Assembly: GCA_900549865.1 (NCBI GenBank)
Contig: URPU01000005.1
Coordinates: 1-44,714, forward strand
DNA: 44,714 nucleotides
DNA from: an uncultured Eubacteriales bacterium
GTDB taxonomy: Bacteria; Bacillota; Clostridia; Oscillospirales; Oscillospiraceae
Direction: 5' to 3'
How positions within the stretch are numbered: position 1 is the first letter of the stretch; each line of letters begins with the position of its first letter. The notes beneath the pieces were generated by a model, which did no database searches, was not told the origin of the DNA, and worked only from the letters and a program-made list of their open reading frames with translations. Both the position numbers and the translations under genes were made by a program. Positions 15,575 through 24,203 of the stretch are shown here, piece after piece.

Positions 15575-16040
15575 CGTGCACACCGTCCTTCATTATTGCC
15601 GACATCTCGGGAAAATCCGCCTTGCTCTCCGCCTTGCAGCGCCTGTACAGCACATCCAGCACCCGCGCGAACTCCTCGCGCTCCGCGTCGGAGAGCGGCT
15701 GCGCCAGCCACTCGTAAAACGCCGTCTCTATCTGCGCCTTGGAGTTTTTCAGCGACTCCGCCTTCTCCGTGGCGTACAGCAGGCGGCTGCGCCCGTCGCC
15801 GGGGTTTTCGCGGCGCTCAAGATATCCCTTGGCCTCAAGATTCGCCGTCTGCCGCGCGACGGCCCCCTTATCCAGCCCCGTTATCCTGCACACGCCGGCC
15901 TGCGTGATGCCGGGGTTCTTGCGCACGGCGTGCAGCACGTCGAATTCGCCCGCGCCGATGCCCTCCGCGCGCATCGTGCGCACGGTGAACTTGCTCACCT
16001 CGCGCGCGATCTTCGTTATTTTCCGCTTTGTCGCGTCCAT
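15564..16040 (-). CDS. MarR-family regulator
   Basis: 158 residues with a central winged HTH: GAGEFDVLHAVRKNPGITQAGVCRITGLDKGAVARQTANLEAKGYLERR, followed by the wing residues DGRSRLLYAT. Helices at both ends form the dimer interface. The ATG at 16040 has GGAGG 5 nt upstream; an upstream extension to 16139 lacks an SD. It overlaps the MFS gene, which it probably represses together with itself through the inverted repeat at 16084-16124. Ligand unknown, likely a phenolic or antimicrobial. Confidence 0.9.
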   Translation of the reverse strand: MDATKRKITKIAREVSKFTVRTMRAEGIGAGEFDVLHAVRKNPGITQAGVCRITGLDKGAVARQTANLEAKGYLERRENPGDGRSRLLYATEKAESLKNSKAQIETAFYEWLAQPLSDAEREEFARVLDVLYRRCKAESKADFPEMSAIMKDGVHDEK

Positions 16041-16083
16041 TTCCGCCTCCGTTATCCCTGCGCCCCATGCGGGGCGCAAAAAA

Positions 16084-16124
16084 GATGCAGCATCAACTAA
16101 TTTGCATTTAGATGATACTACATC
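16084..16124 (-). promoter_or_regulatory. inverted-repeat operator and promoter of the MarR-MFS operon
   Basis: GATGCAGCATCA (16084-16095) and TGATACTACATC (16113-16124) form a 12-bp inverted repeat with two mismatches around a 17-bp centre. On the minus strand TTGATA-N16-TATCAT precedes and overlaps it, so a bound MarR dimer pair would cover the -10. Confidence 0.6.
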
Positions 16125-16187
16125 TTTCTTATTTATCAAGCGGTTTATGTCGTTTTCCGGCTGTTTTTTCTTTTTCCTGCGCGGCGG

Positions 16188-16916
16188 TCAGTCCGCCGTT
16201 ACATCACGGCGGCGCAGGACGCATGTGGCCGCCGCGGCGAAAAGCGCGATGTACGCCGCGCAGGACAGCGCAAACAGCGGCGGCGACAGCAGGCGCTCCG
16301 GGTCGTTGGCCCTCATGCCCAGCGGCAGAAGCGCGTATGGAAAGCTGTAGCCCCAGCCCTTCGCCATGGCCAGCATCCCCACAACTCCGCCCAGCAGGCC
16401 CATGCCCACCGGCACGGCGAAGGAGCGTATGATAAGGCTCAGAAGCAGCTGCACGGCGCACACGGCAAGGCCGCCCAGCGCGCCCCAGCCCAGCCAGTTC
16501 CACAGCTCCCGCGGGAAGGGGCCTTTCAGCCCGGCCAGCGTGCCGCCCAGCAGGAAAAGCGCGCCGATGCACGCCTGCGCCAGCACGGATATCCCCGCCG
16601 CGACGATAAGCTTCGCAAGGTACAGGCACTCTATATCCACTGGCGCCGTCATGAAGCGGTTCCAGTTGTGACCCGTGTGCTCCAGCCGCCACTGCCACGC
16701 GCAGAAAACGGATAGCTGCGCCGGAAGGAAGAAGAACGCGGAAAACAGCGTGTGCTGCGTCCAGAGGCTGTACCAGCCGTTTTGCAGCACCTCAATATTT
16801 CCAAGGTAGTTGAAGGTCCCCAGCACCGCCGGGAACAGCGGCAGTATCATGAACGCGAGCCACACCGGGTTCCTGCGGCATTTCATAAGCTCGGATAATA
16901 TACAGCGAAGCAGCAT
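16188..16916 (-). CDS. lantibiotic-immunity type ABC permease (second)
   Basis: 242 residues with six hydrophobic segments, the LanG/MutG class of ABC-2 permease. It starts LRCILSELMKCRRNPVWLAF, then FNYLGN and QHTLFSAFFFLPAQLSVFCAWQWRLEHTGHNWNRFMTAP, which is characteristic of the bacitracin/lantibiotic permease family. It is the third gene of the ATPase-permease-permease operon, 3 bp after the first permease. The complex would expel cationic peptides from the membrane. Confidence 0.85.
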   Translation of the reverse strand: MLLRCILSELMKCRRNPVWLAFMILPLFPAVLGTFNYLGNIEVLQNGWYSLWTQHTLFSAFFFLPAQLSVFCAWQWRLEHTGHNWNRFMTAPVDIECLYLAKLIVAAGISVLAQACIGALFLLGGTLAGLKGPFPRELWNWLGWGALGGLAVCAVQLLLSLIIRSFAVPVGMGLLGGVVGMLAMAKGWGYSFPYALLPLGMRANDPERLLSPPLFALSCAAYIALFAAAATCVLRRRDVTAD

Positions 16917-16919
16917 CGT

Positions 16920-17672
16920 TCACATCTCCTTCCGTATAAACGCGGTCAGCCCCGCCGCGAGGAACACCGCGAACCATATGGCCGTCAGGGCAATGTCCGC
17001 CGCCTCCGGCCGCCGCCAGTAAAATTCGCTCACCCGCGTCGCGGCGTTCCAGTCCACCCCGGCCACGGCCAGCCGCCCGTAATAGCCCCACGGCACGCAG
17101 CGCTGCACCCATGCCGGGAAGAACAGCGACATAAGCCCCACAAAGCCGCCCGCTATCCCGCTGATAAGCGCTGCGGCCTGATTGGCAAAGCACAGCGACA
17201 GGCCAAGCTGCAACGCGCCTATCGCCATCGACACGCCCCAGCTCATCAGCGAAAACAGCATGAGCTTCCCCGCGGGAACGGCCCCCGCGAAGCCCGCCGC
17301 CGCGCCCAGAAGCGCGAACACGGCTGCCCGCACGCACATAAGCCCCGCCGTGATGAGCTCGTACCACGCAAGCTTCGCCGCGTAAAGGCGGCCGGGCGTC
17401 GTCAGCGTCTCAAGGAGCTTCAGCGTCACGCCCGCGTGCTCCATTTCGCACTCGCGGCTTACCAGCGCGGAAAGCACCACCGGCAGCGTCACCGCGTCTA
17501 TCAGCGCAAGCTGGTACAGCAGCATCTGCCACCCGGCGGCCCTGTCGGTCTCGTCCATCCCGTGCAGCAGCGCCGCCGCGATCCACAGCAGCTCCACGCC
17601 CAGCCAGCCCGCGCACACCGGCAGCATTTTCCGCCTCCGGCACTTGTAGAACTCCAGCCTCAGCAGCTTCAT
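16920..17672 (-). CDS. lantibiotic-immunity type ABC permease (first)
   Basis: 250 residues, six hydrophobic segments, LanE/MutE class. Starts LLRLEFYKCRRRKMLPV; CEMEHAGVTLKLLETLTTPGRLYAAKLAW near 80-110 corresponds to the E-H-G coupling block shared with the neighbouring permease. Overlaps the ATPase gene by 4 nt (translational coupling). Confidence 0.85.
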   Translation of the reverse strand: MKLLRLEFYKCRRRKMLPVCAGWLGVELLWIAAALLHGMDETDRAAGWQMLLYQLALIDAVTLPVVLSALVSRECEMEHAGVTLKLLETLTTPGRLYAAKLAWYELITAGLMCVRAAVFALLGAAAGFAGAVPAGKLMLFSLMSWGVSMAIGALQLGLSLCFANQAAALISGIAGGFVGLMSLFFPAWVQRCVPWGYYGRLAVAGVDWNAATRVSEFYWRRPEAADIALTAIWFAVFLAAGLTAFIRKEM

Positions 17673-18580
17673 AGGCTCGCCGCCCTTCCGGTCAGCTCCA
17701 GAAAGATGTCCTCAAGGCTCTTTTGTCGCTCCTCCAGCCGCAGGACGCCGACGCGGCTTTCGACGAGGGCGCGCACGGCCTCCGCCGTCTCGCCATCCGT
17801 CAGCACCGGCAGGGTCAGCCGCCCGTCCTGTATGTCTGCCTCTATCCCGCGTGCGCGCAGCAGCCTTGCCGCGGCGGGGTCGTTTTCCGTGCGCAGCTCC
17901 AGATGGTGCGTGCTGCGGCCGTGGAGCGCCGCCATGCTGTCCTGAAACACAAGCTCCCCCTCGCGGATAATGCCCACGTGCCCCGCTATCTGGTCTATCT
18001 CGCTCAGAAGGTGGCTGGACACGACCACCGTCATGCCGAAGCGTTCGGGAAGCTCCAGTATCAGCTCGCGCATCTCCTGTATCCCGGCCGGGTCAAGGCC
18101 GTTCGTCGGCTCGTCAAGGATCAGCAGCTTCGGATAGCCCAGCAGCGCCCCCGCAAGGCCGAGGCGCTGCTTCATGCCCAGCGAGTAGTGGGCCGCGCGC
18201 TTGTCCTTCTGTCCGTCCAGCCGCACTATGCGCAAAACCTCGTCCACGTCCTTCTCCGGCGCGCCCTTCATCTGCCGTATGACCTCAAGGTTTTCCTTCC
18301 CAGTCAGGTGTCCGTAGTAGCTGGGCGCTTCGATAAGGCTTCCCGTCCGGCGCAGGATATCCCGCCTGTTCGCCGCGTTCATTTCCTTTCCGAACAGCTT
18401 CACCGCGCCGGACGTCGGATGCACGAGGCCCAGCGCCATTTTCAGCGTCGTGGATTTCCCCGCGCCGTTCGGCCCGAGAAAGCCGTATATGCTGCCCTCC
18501 GGCACGGAGAGGTTCAGTCCGTTGACGCGCATCGCCGTGCCGTATCTCTTGCACAATGAGCGCGTTTCAAGTATCGCCAT
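17669..18580 (-). CDS. ABC transporter ATPase, LanF/BcrA/CprA type
   Basis: 303 residues. Walker A GPNGAGKST near 37-45, Q-loop region TGSLIEAPSYYGHLT near 80-95, signature YSLGMKQRLG near 133, Walker B LLILDEP near 153-159, H-loop SSHLL near 188. The SLIEAPSYYGHLTGKENL segment is typical of bacitracin/lantibiotic ABC exporters, and the C-terminal 80 residues are a small regulatory extension. First gene of the operon; no lantibiotic biosynthesis gene is present, so this is self-standing defence, as in CprABC of Clostridioides. Confidence 0.9.
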   Translation of the reverse strand: MAILETRSLCKRYGTAMRVNGLNLSVPEGSIYGFLGPNGAGKSTTLKMALGLVHPTSGAVKLFGKEMNAANRRDILRRTGSLIEAPSYYGHLTGKENLEVIRQMKGAPEKDVDEVLRIVRLDGQKDKRAAHYSLGMKQRLGLAGALLGYPKLLILDEPTNGLDPAGIQEMRELILELPERFGMTVVVSSHLLSEIDQIAGHVGIIREGELVFQDSMAALHGRSTHHLELRTENDPAAARLLRARGIEADIQDGRLTLPVLTDGETAEAVRALVESRVGVLRLEERQKSLEDIFLELTGRAASL

Positions 18581-18632
18581 ATGTAATTCATCCCCCTTTT
18601 TCCTGGTGCTGTGCGCATATTACGCCCCGTGC

Positions 18633-18671
18633 CTTACGCGCCGATGAAGTCCGCCTTAAGATTAGCTTACT
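18633..18671. promoter_or_regulatory. candidate CprR-like binding site between the divergent operons
   Basis: CTTACG (18633), CTTAAG (18655) and CTTACT (18666) fall on one 11-bp grid (22 and 11 bp apart). The spacing fits an OmpR-type dimer or tetramer site in the 160-bp divergent promoter region. Confidence 0.4.
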
Positions 18672-18706
18672 TTTTCGCCGCGCCCGCCCATCCGCGGGCG
18701 GAATAT

Positions 18707-18714
18707 GCTACAAT
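18707..18714 (+). promoter_or_regulatory. extended -10 of the regulator gene
   Basis: TGCTACAAT (TGN-TACAAT) with no good -35 element, as expected for a weak or activator-dependent promoter. AGGAGG follows at 18725-18730. Confidence 0.45.
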
Positions 18715-18740
18715 AGTCCGCGACAGGAGGCGTTTATGTC

Positions 18741-19442
18741 ATGCCAACCAAGCCATATAAAATTCTTGCGGTGGACGATTCTCCGCAGCTTCAGGCGCTG
18801 CTGCGCGCCGTTCTGACCGAGGCCGGGTACGATCTCTGCTGCGCGGCGAATTGCCGTCAGGCTCTCGCGCTGGCGCAGAGTGCCGCGCCCGACGCGATAC
18901 TGCTGGACGTGATGCTGCCCGACGGCGACGGCTTTTCCCTCTTTGAGCGCCTGCGCCGGCAGAGTGACGTTCCGGTGCTCTTCCTCTCCGCGCGGGATGA
19001 GGATGAAGCCCGCCTGCGCGGCCTCGGCCTCGGGGCGGACGATTATATCACCAAGCCCTTCCTCCCGCAGGAGCTTCTTCTCCGTCTGGCCGCCGTGCTG
19101 CGCCGGGTGTACAAGGGCGTAGACCCCTCCGCGCCGGACATGCTCGGCAGTGCTGAGCTTCTCTGGGGCAGAGGCGCCGTGCGCCGCGCCGGGCGGGAGA
19201 TACCCCTGACGGCCAAGGAGCTGCTGCTTCTGAAAAAGCTGTGGGATAACCGCGGGAACATCGTCACCGTAGACGCGCTGTGCGAGGCGCTGTGGGACGG
19301 CCCGCTCGTCGGCTATGAAAACACGCTCATGGTGCATATCCGCCGCCTGCGCGAGAAGATAGAGGACGAGCCGTCGCGCCCGAAGTACCTGCTCACGGTC
19401 CGCGGGCTGGGCTACAGGCTGGAGAGGGAGGCGCGGCCGTGA
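18741..19442 (+). CDS. OmpR-family response regulator, lantibiotic-defence type
   Basis: 233 residues. Receiver domain 1-120 with acidic VDDS, phosphorylated Asp in AILLDVMLPDGDGF near 53, LFLSARD and ITKPF lysine near 104. Winged-helix domain about 135-230 ending VRGLGYRLE. It is divergent from the ABC exporter and overlaps the kinase gene by 4 nt. The intact pair is functionally distinct from the broken pair at 10458. It would activate the exporter when the kinase senses a cationic peptide. Confidence 0.93.
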   Translation: MPTKPYKILAVDDSPQLQALLRAVLTEAGYDLCCAANCRQALALAQSAAPDAILLDVMLPDGDGFSLFERLRRQSDVPVLFLSARDEDEARLRGLGLGADDYITKPFLPQELLLRLAAVLRRVYKGVDPSAPDMLGSAELLWGRGAVRRAGREIPLTAKELLLLKKLWDNRGNIVTVDALCEALWDGPLVGYENTLMVHIRRLREKIEDEPSRPKYLLTVRGLGYRLEREARP

Positions 19443-20677
19443 AGAATATATGGAAGGCCGCCGTCATGCTCACGCTCTCCGCGCTCCTCCTTGCGGCCGT
19501 GTGGCTGGCCGGGCTGCTCGCCTTTTCGTATTTCACGCTCATGGACGGCGAGGCTGTGTCGCCAACGCTTGCGGATGTCTCCGCCGCGCTTGCATATGAT
19601 GCGGGCAGCTATAGCCTCGCGGAGGATGGGCCTGCCCTGCCGGACGGGCACTGGCTCATGCTGATAGACGGCGGCGGTGACGTCGTCTGGTCGCGCGCCC
19701 TGCCGGGCGACGTTCCGCGGCACTATACGCTTTCTGACGTCGCGGCCTTCAGCCGCTGGTATCTGGGCGATTACCCCGTGCGCACGCTCATCCGCCCCGA
19801 CGGGCTTCTTGTGATGGGCGCGCCGAAGGGCAGTCTGTGGAAGTATAATATCTCCGCCGGTCTGCGGCTCCTCCGCCGGCTCCCGTTCTTCTTCGCGGCG
19901 CTGGGGCTTGCCTCGCTGGGTGGTACGCTCGCGGTGTCGGCGCTGCTGTCGCGGCACTGGTTTCGCAAGGAGCAGGCGCGTATAGACGCCGCCCGCTCCG
20001 GGTGGATAAACGGCGTCTCCCACGATATCCGCACGCCGCTCAGCGTCGTGATGGGCTACGCCGGGCAGATGGAGGGCGACGCGGCCCTCCCCGCGCCGTA
20101 CAGGGAGCGCGCCGCCGTCATCCGGCGGCAGAGCCAGACCATCCGCGACCTTGTCAATGATCTCAACCTCACCATGCGTCTGGACTGCGCCATGCAGCCC
20201 CTGCGCTGTGAATGGGTCGCGCCCTCGGCGCTGCTGCGTCAGATAGCGGCGGACTTCATCAACGGCGGCCTCGCCGCTGGACATTCCGTGACGCTGGAGC
20301 TTCCGCCCCAGCCCCTGCCGCAGCTCTGGGCGGACCCGTTCCTGCTGCGCCGCGCCATTGGAAACCTGCTTTCAAACTGCGTCATTCACGCTCCGCCGGA
20401 CTGCCATATCCGCCTCGGCGCGCAGGCGCAGGGGGATGCTCTCGCCATATGGGTCGAAAGCGGCGGCGCGTCTGCCGCGCCGCCGGTGGACGCCCCTCGC
20501 GCGCCGCTTGAGGAGGACGGGGGCGCGGCGCACGGCACGGGGCTTCGTCTTGTGCGGCAGATCGCCGCGGCGCACGGCGGCACGGCGGAGTTCTTCCCCG
20601 GCGACAGCTTCCGCTGTGAGCTTCGCCTCCCCCTCTCCCCGCGCGGCAAAGGAGGCGCACACCGCGGGCGCGGGTAA
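19439..20677 (+). CDS. sensor histidine kinase, lantibiotic-defence type
   Basis: 412 residues: membrane segment 1 (about 6-32), an external domain of about 110 residues, membrane segment 2 (about 146-170), HisKA with the phospho-His H195 in GVSHDIRTPLS, and a HATPase domain with N-box IGNLLSNCVIHA near 307. The G1 region reads LAIWVESGGASAAPP where DxGxG is expected, and the G2 box is GTGLRLV; the ATP lid is therefore atypical, with reduced or altered ATP binding possible. GTG start overlaps the regulator's stop. The gene ends at the edge of the less GC-rich region. Confidence 0.9.
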   Translation: MKNIWKAAVMLTLSALLLAAVWLAGLLAFSYFTLMDGEAVSPTLADVSAALAYDAGSYSLAEDGPALPDGHWLMLIDGGGDVVWSRALPGDVPRHYTLSDVAAFSRWYLGDYPVRTLIRPDGLLVMGAPKGSLWKYNISAGLRLLRRLPFFFAALGLASLGGTLAVSALLSRHWFRKEQARIDAARSGWINGVSHDIRTPLSVVMGYAGQMEGDAALPAPYRERAAVIRRQSQTIRDLVNDLNLTMRLDCAMQPLRCEWVAPSALLRQIAADFINGGLAAGHSVTLELPPQPLPQLWADPFLLRRAIGNLLSNCVIHAPPDCHIRLGAQAQGDALAIWVESGGASAAPPVDAPRAPLEEDGGAAHGTGLRLVRQIAAAHGGTAEFFPGDSFRCELRLPLSPRGKGGAHRGRG

Positions 20678-20679
20678 TG

Positions 20680-20691
20680 ACTTGCCGCATT
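20680..20691 (+). repeat. 12-bp sequence shared with 28760-28771
   Basis: ACTTGCCGCATT occurs here just after the kinase stop codon and again, in the same orientation, at the other edge of the less GC-rich region. It could be a recombination scar, but no integrase is present. Confidence 0.35.
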
Positions 20692-20740
20692 CCAAGAAAG
20701 TGTTCAAGTCGGTCTGAAAACAGCATAAAAACCAGTAAGG

Positions 20741-20812
20741 CACTCCGCAAACTGCAGAGTGCCAAATTTTATAATGAAAAAAACGAGAATTTGAGGTATA
20801 GTGAATCAATTA
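20741..20812 (+). repeat. 72-bp dispersed repeat, left copy
   Basis: Contains hairpin GGCACTCCGC/GCAGAGTGCC (20739-20763), an A/T-rich stretch with TATAATG, and TTTGAGGTATAGTGAA. It matches 27591-27664 in order and spacing at roughly 70 percent. TATAGT could be an outward -10. The rest of 20700-20997 has no supportable gene. Confidence 0.5.
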
Positions 20813-20955
20813 AAAACGATGCTTCAGGCCTGTCACTCATTCTTTTCCCCTCTGTACAGAGCGTGCCTTTAATGCTTTACACTCCCTCAAATCAATTCCT
20901 TTATCTGTCCCTTGACTCCTTCCCCATTCAGTTGCACCATTTTCTCGAACCTGGT

Positions 20956-21001
20956 TTGCTTTCTCCTTCCAAAATGGTGTGTAACGACTTCATTTTATTA
21001 G
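20956..21001 (+). repeat. 46-bp repeat shared with the right end of the window
   Basis: TTGCTTTCTCCTT-CAAAATGGTGTGT-CGACTTCATT matches the reverse complement of 44669-44714 at about 37 of 46 positions. Possibly an end of an unrecognised mobile element. Confidence 0.45.
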
Positions 21002-21723
21002 TTTTCGCCAAGTGTAACATTATATTTTATTAATTTGCCATTTACACAGCTTCTGCAAAATTCTACAAGCATGTCATTACGATAGGATGTCCGCATTACT
21101 TTAAAGCCGGGGGTCGTATTGCTTTCATTGAGTAGGCTTTGATAATCTCTCGGTATGATGATGGCTTCAAGCGATTCGTTCGCCCGATTCGGTCTCACTC
21201 CGTAAGCGTCAAGAGAGTTATACAGACCATTGGCCGCAATCTCATTTTCTGTCAGCTCAGGGCACAGTTTTACCGGGATGCTGGATTCTTCAACCGCAAA
21301 GGGGGCGTCGTTGGCATAGATGATACGTGTAACAACAAACACTTCCTCATCGCCGATGAGCTTGAGGTTCTCCTTTTGTTCTTCATCGGCGGGACCCTGT
21401 TTCCAGTCGATAATGACTTTCTTCATATTGTTGCTGTTGGCATCGGTCTTTCCATTGAAAAGATAGAAATAGGACAATTGTTGGTCAATCAGCGGTGGGC
21501 TTACAAAGGTTCCCTTTCCTTGGCGCCGATAGATTTTCCCTTTTCTTACCAGCTCATCTAAGGCCAGTCGTATCGTAATGCGACTGACATTGAACTCATT
21601 GCACAAAACCGGTTCCGGCGGCATTTTTTCGTTCGCTTTCCATTCGCCGCTGTTTATCTGCTCCAGCAGAATCTGACTTACCTGTTTATACAGAGGAATA
21701 TCCGATTGGGAATTAATCTGCAT
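20998..21723 (-). CDS. GntR-family (HutC/UTRA) regulator
   Basis: 241 residues. N-terminal GntR winged HTH (IPLYKQVSQILLEQINSGEWKANEKMPPEPVLCNEFNVSRITIRLALDELVRKGKIYRRQGKGTFV) and a C-terminal UTRA sensor domain from about 85. The ATG at 21723 is preferred over a TTG at 21747. Divergent from the sugar importer operon, which it probably represses; the ligand would be the imported sugar or its phosphate. Codon choice is less GC-biased than in the genes to the left. Confidence 0.9.
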   Translation of the reverse strand: MQINSQSDIPLYKQVSQILLEQINSGEWKANEKMPPEPVLCNEFNVSRITIRLALDELVRKGKIYRRQGKGTFVSPPLIDQQLSYFYLFNGKTDANSNNMKKVIIDWKQGPADEEQKENLKLIGDEEVFVVTRIIYANDAPFAVEESSIPVKLCPELTENEIAANGLYNSLDAYGVRPNRANESLEAIIIPRDYQSLLNESNTTPGFKVMRTSYRNDMLVEFCRSCVNGKLIKYNVTLGEN

Positions 21724-21801
21724 CGTCTTTCCGGCCTTTCGTAGCAAAATATCTTTCTGATTTTTATTTTATAACATTGTCCAAACTATTTCAAGAACTT
21801 A

Positions 21802-21830
21802 TTGACAAAATTCATTATAATGATTATAAC
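21802..21830 (+). promoter_or_regulatory. promoter and GntR operator of the sugar operon
   Basis: TTGACA (21802-21807), 17-nt spacer, TATAAC (21825-21830). The palindrome TTATAA-TGA-TTATAA (21815-21829) overlaps the spacer and -10; TTATAA recurs at 21769-21774 before the GntR gene. Confidence 0.6.
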
Positions 21831-21867
21831 GATTTATTCGTTCAATCATTTAAAGGAGGGCAAAACA

Positions 21868-23259
21868 ATGAAGCGCATACTAGCATTTCTGCTGGCATTC
21901 GTGATGCTTTTTGCACTGGCTGCCTGCGGGCAGCAGGCTCCGGCGCCGGCTGCAGAGGGCTCTGTTCCCGGTCAGACAGCTGCTGCAGGAGAACCCGCCG
22001 GAGCGGAATCCGCTGCAACCGAACCCATTGAACTGAATCTCTGGTGGTGGGGTGAAGGCGACACTCCGGGCTCTGAAGCCTGGCTGCAAGAAACCGTTGA
22101 AAAGTACAAGGCTGTCGCGCCCAACGTGACGATTAATCTGTCCCAACAGACGGAGGACGACCTGTATCCGTCATGGGAGGCCTCTATTCAGGCTGGTTCC
22201 GGCGCCGATATTCAGTTCCTTTGGACCGGCATCTATGCGATCTCTTATATCTGGGATAACCACCTCGCCGATATCACCGAACTGGTCGACGCAGAAGAGC
22301 TTTCGCACTGGACGAATCTGGAGGGCTTATCCTACGGCGGGAAGCCATACCTGAGCCCCTGGTACCAGATCAGTATTGTTATTCTTTATAACAAGGAACT
22401 GTTCTCGAAAGCAGGGCTCGATCCAGAAAATCCTCCCCAAACCTGGGAGGAGCTGCTCGCCGCCTGCGAAACGCTTAAGCAGTCCGGTGTGATTCCATTT
22501 GAGCTTGGAGGAATCAAAGACGGATGGGCAACCCCGTGGCTTTATGCCGTATTCGGACCGGCCGCACATGATTCCGCGAAAGAATATATTGAAGCGGGCG
22601 TAACCCCAGGCGCTTTTCTCGAAAAAGAGCATATGGACTGGCTCAACAAGATCTATGAGCTGGTACAGAAAGGATATACCAACCCCATGGCTATGTCTTA
22701 CGACTGGTATCAGGGCAGAGAGTCCTTCCTTCGCGGTGAGTCCGCAATGGGTCTCGCGACCAACGGGCAGGCCATCCAGTGGATTAATGAAATGGGAGGA
22801 GAGGATGTCGCCGGTATTATCAACATCCCCGTCATGGGCGACGGCGCAATGGCTGGAAAACTCAACAACCAGGCACACAGCTTCGCAATTCCTGAGTTCA
22901 GCAAGCATAAGCAGGAGGCTGCCGACTTCCTCGTATTCATGCATCAGCCCGAACAGCTAAAGAGCTGGTATGAGCATACCAAGAACTTTCCGTGCGACGA
23001 CCGTTTCGATACCAGTTGGATCAGCACCGCTTCCGAAAAGCAAATTTACAACGAGCTGCTCAACAACAGCTGCATCTACCCGGAGCTCTATATTCCCGCA
23101 CAAGTTAACAGTGAAGGTGTCTATGCCGCGCTGCAGAGCCTGTTTGACAACGGCACGCCGGAAAGCGCCTCACAAATGATCGAAAACACTGCGGAGAAAT
23201 GGCGTTCCATGAACAAATTCGAATTTGAAGGCTTTGAAGACTGGGCAGCGAATTTCTAA
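21868..23259 (+). CDS. extracellular sugar-binding lipoprotein (CUT1 type)
   Basis: 463 residues. Lipoprotein signal FALAACGQQ with the lipobox Cys near residue 21, then a Pro/Ala/Glu-rich linker (22-50), then a family 1 solute-binding fold with LNLWWWGEGDTPGSEAWLQETVEKYKAVAPNVTINLSQQ. Tandem tryptophans and the later AMGLATNGQAIQWINEMG block fit carbohydrate binding. SD AGGAGG. First gene of a six-gene operon; the sugar is unknown. Confidence 0.92.
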   Translation: MKRILAFLLAFVMLFALAACGQQAPAPAAEGSVPGQTAAAGEPAGAESAATEPIELNLWWWGEGDTPGSEAWLQETVEKYKAVAPNVTINLSQQTEDDLYPSWEASIQAGSGADIQFLWTGIYAISYIWDNHLADITELVDAEELSHWTNLEGLSYGGKPYLSPWYQISIVILYNKELFSKAGLDPENPPQTWEELLAACETLKQSGVIPFELGGIKDGWATPWLYAVFGPAAHDSAKEYIEAGVTPGAFLEKEHMDWLNKIYELVQKGYTNPMAMSYDWYQGRESFLRGESAMGLATNGQAIQWINEMGGEDVAGIINIPVMGDGAMAGKLNNQAHSFAIPEFSKHKQEAADFLVFMHQPEQLKSWYEHTKNFPCDDRFDTSWISTASEKQIYNELLNNSCIYPELYIPAQVNSEGVYAALQSLFDNGTPESASQMIENTAEKWRSMNKFEFEGFEDWAANF

Positions 23260-23268
23260 AAAATGTTT

Positions 23269-23300
23269 GCAGAGGGAGTGTCTGTGATACTCCCTTCTGC
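23269..23300 (+). promoter_or_regulatory. hairpin after the binding-protein gene
   Basis: GCAGA-GGGAGT / ACTCCC-TTCTGC between the binding protein and first permease. Such a hairpin can stabilise the upstream message or partly terminate, giving more binding protein than permease. Confidence 0.55.
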
Positions 23301-23318
23301 TTTATTGAGGAATTGACA

Positions 23319-24203
23319 ATGATATTTTTACGAAAAGAAGAGAAAAAAACGCCATACCTGTTCTTATTTCCGGCGCTCATCGTCATTGCGTTTGTTTTCC
23401 TGTACCCTGTCGGTCGGGTAGCATATGACAGTTTCTTTGCGACAAACGGGACTCGAAGAGAGTTTGTCGGGCTGGAAAATTACGCTTGGATGTTTAAAGA
23501 CAAGCTTTTCTGGCAATCGGTGTTGAATAATCTGAAACTGTTTCTGACCGTCCCCCCGCTTATCGTGCTCAGTCTGTTCCTGTCAATCGTTCTGTTTTAC
23601 AGGATTCCAGGCTGGAAAGTGTACAGAGTGCTGCTGCTTTTCCCATATATCATTTCGGTAACGGTTGTGGGCATTATCTTTGACTATCTTCTTCGGGAAG
23701 ACGGGATGGTCAACAACGTACTCGCAGGCATCGGGCTTGGTTCATGGGTTCAGCCATGGATCGGGCAGCCGTCTACGGCCCTGTATACCATTATGGTCGT
23801 TGTAATCTGGAAGGAGCTGGGATTCGGCATCATTCTGTTCCTCGCAAGATTGCTTTCCGTAGATAAAGCCGTCATCGAAGCGGCGAACCTGGACGGCGCG
23901 ACGCCGCTGAAAGCTTCTCTGCATATCCTGCTGCCGGAGCTGAAATCCGTGCTTTCCTTCTACATCATCCTCTGTCTGATCAACATGCTGTCGTGGATGT
24001 TCAACTATGTGTTCGTGATGACGAGGGGCGGGCCACAGAACAGCACCTATATTCTGGAGTACTATATCTATCAGATGGGGATCAAATATCACCAATACGG
24101 CATCTCCTCCGTTCTGGCTGTGTTCCTGCTGATCTTTGCAATGCTTCTGGTTGTGATTCAGTTTTTTGTGAAGAGAACCATCGGCGGAGAGGAGAATGAA
24201 TGA
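23319..24203 (+). CDS. sugar ABC permease 1 (MalF-like)
   Basis: 294 residues with six membrane segments. EAA loop EAANLDGATPLKASLHILLPEL near residue 185 identifies a CUT1 permease that docks with the MsmX/UgpC-type ATPase. No ATPase is encoded in the operon, so a shared one elsewhere is required. The ATG at 23319 has GAGG 8 nt upstream. Confidence 0.92.
   Translation: MIFLRKEEKKTPYLFLFPALIVIAFVFLYPVGRVAYDSFFATNGTRREFVGLENYAWMFKDKLFWQSVLNNLKLFLTVPPLIVLSLFLSIVLFYRIPGWKVYRVLLLFPYIISVTVVGIIFDYLLREDGMVNNVLAGIGLGSWVQPWIGQPSTALYTIMVVVIWKELGFGIILFLARLLSVDKAVIEAANLDGATPLKASLHILLPELKSVLSFYIILCLINMLSWMFNYVFVMTRGGPQNSTYILEYYIYQMGIKYHQYGISSVLAVFLLIFAMLLVVIQFFVKRTIGGEENE

Noticed and set aside
16188..20677. 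Lantibiotic biosynthesis cluster
   Set aside because: Only immunity-type ABC genes and a two-component system are present; no precursor peptide, LanM or LanBC.
20700..20990. A gene between the sensor kinase and GntR
   Set aside because: The short open frame there overlaps dispersed repeats, has no SD and no recognisable domain.
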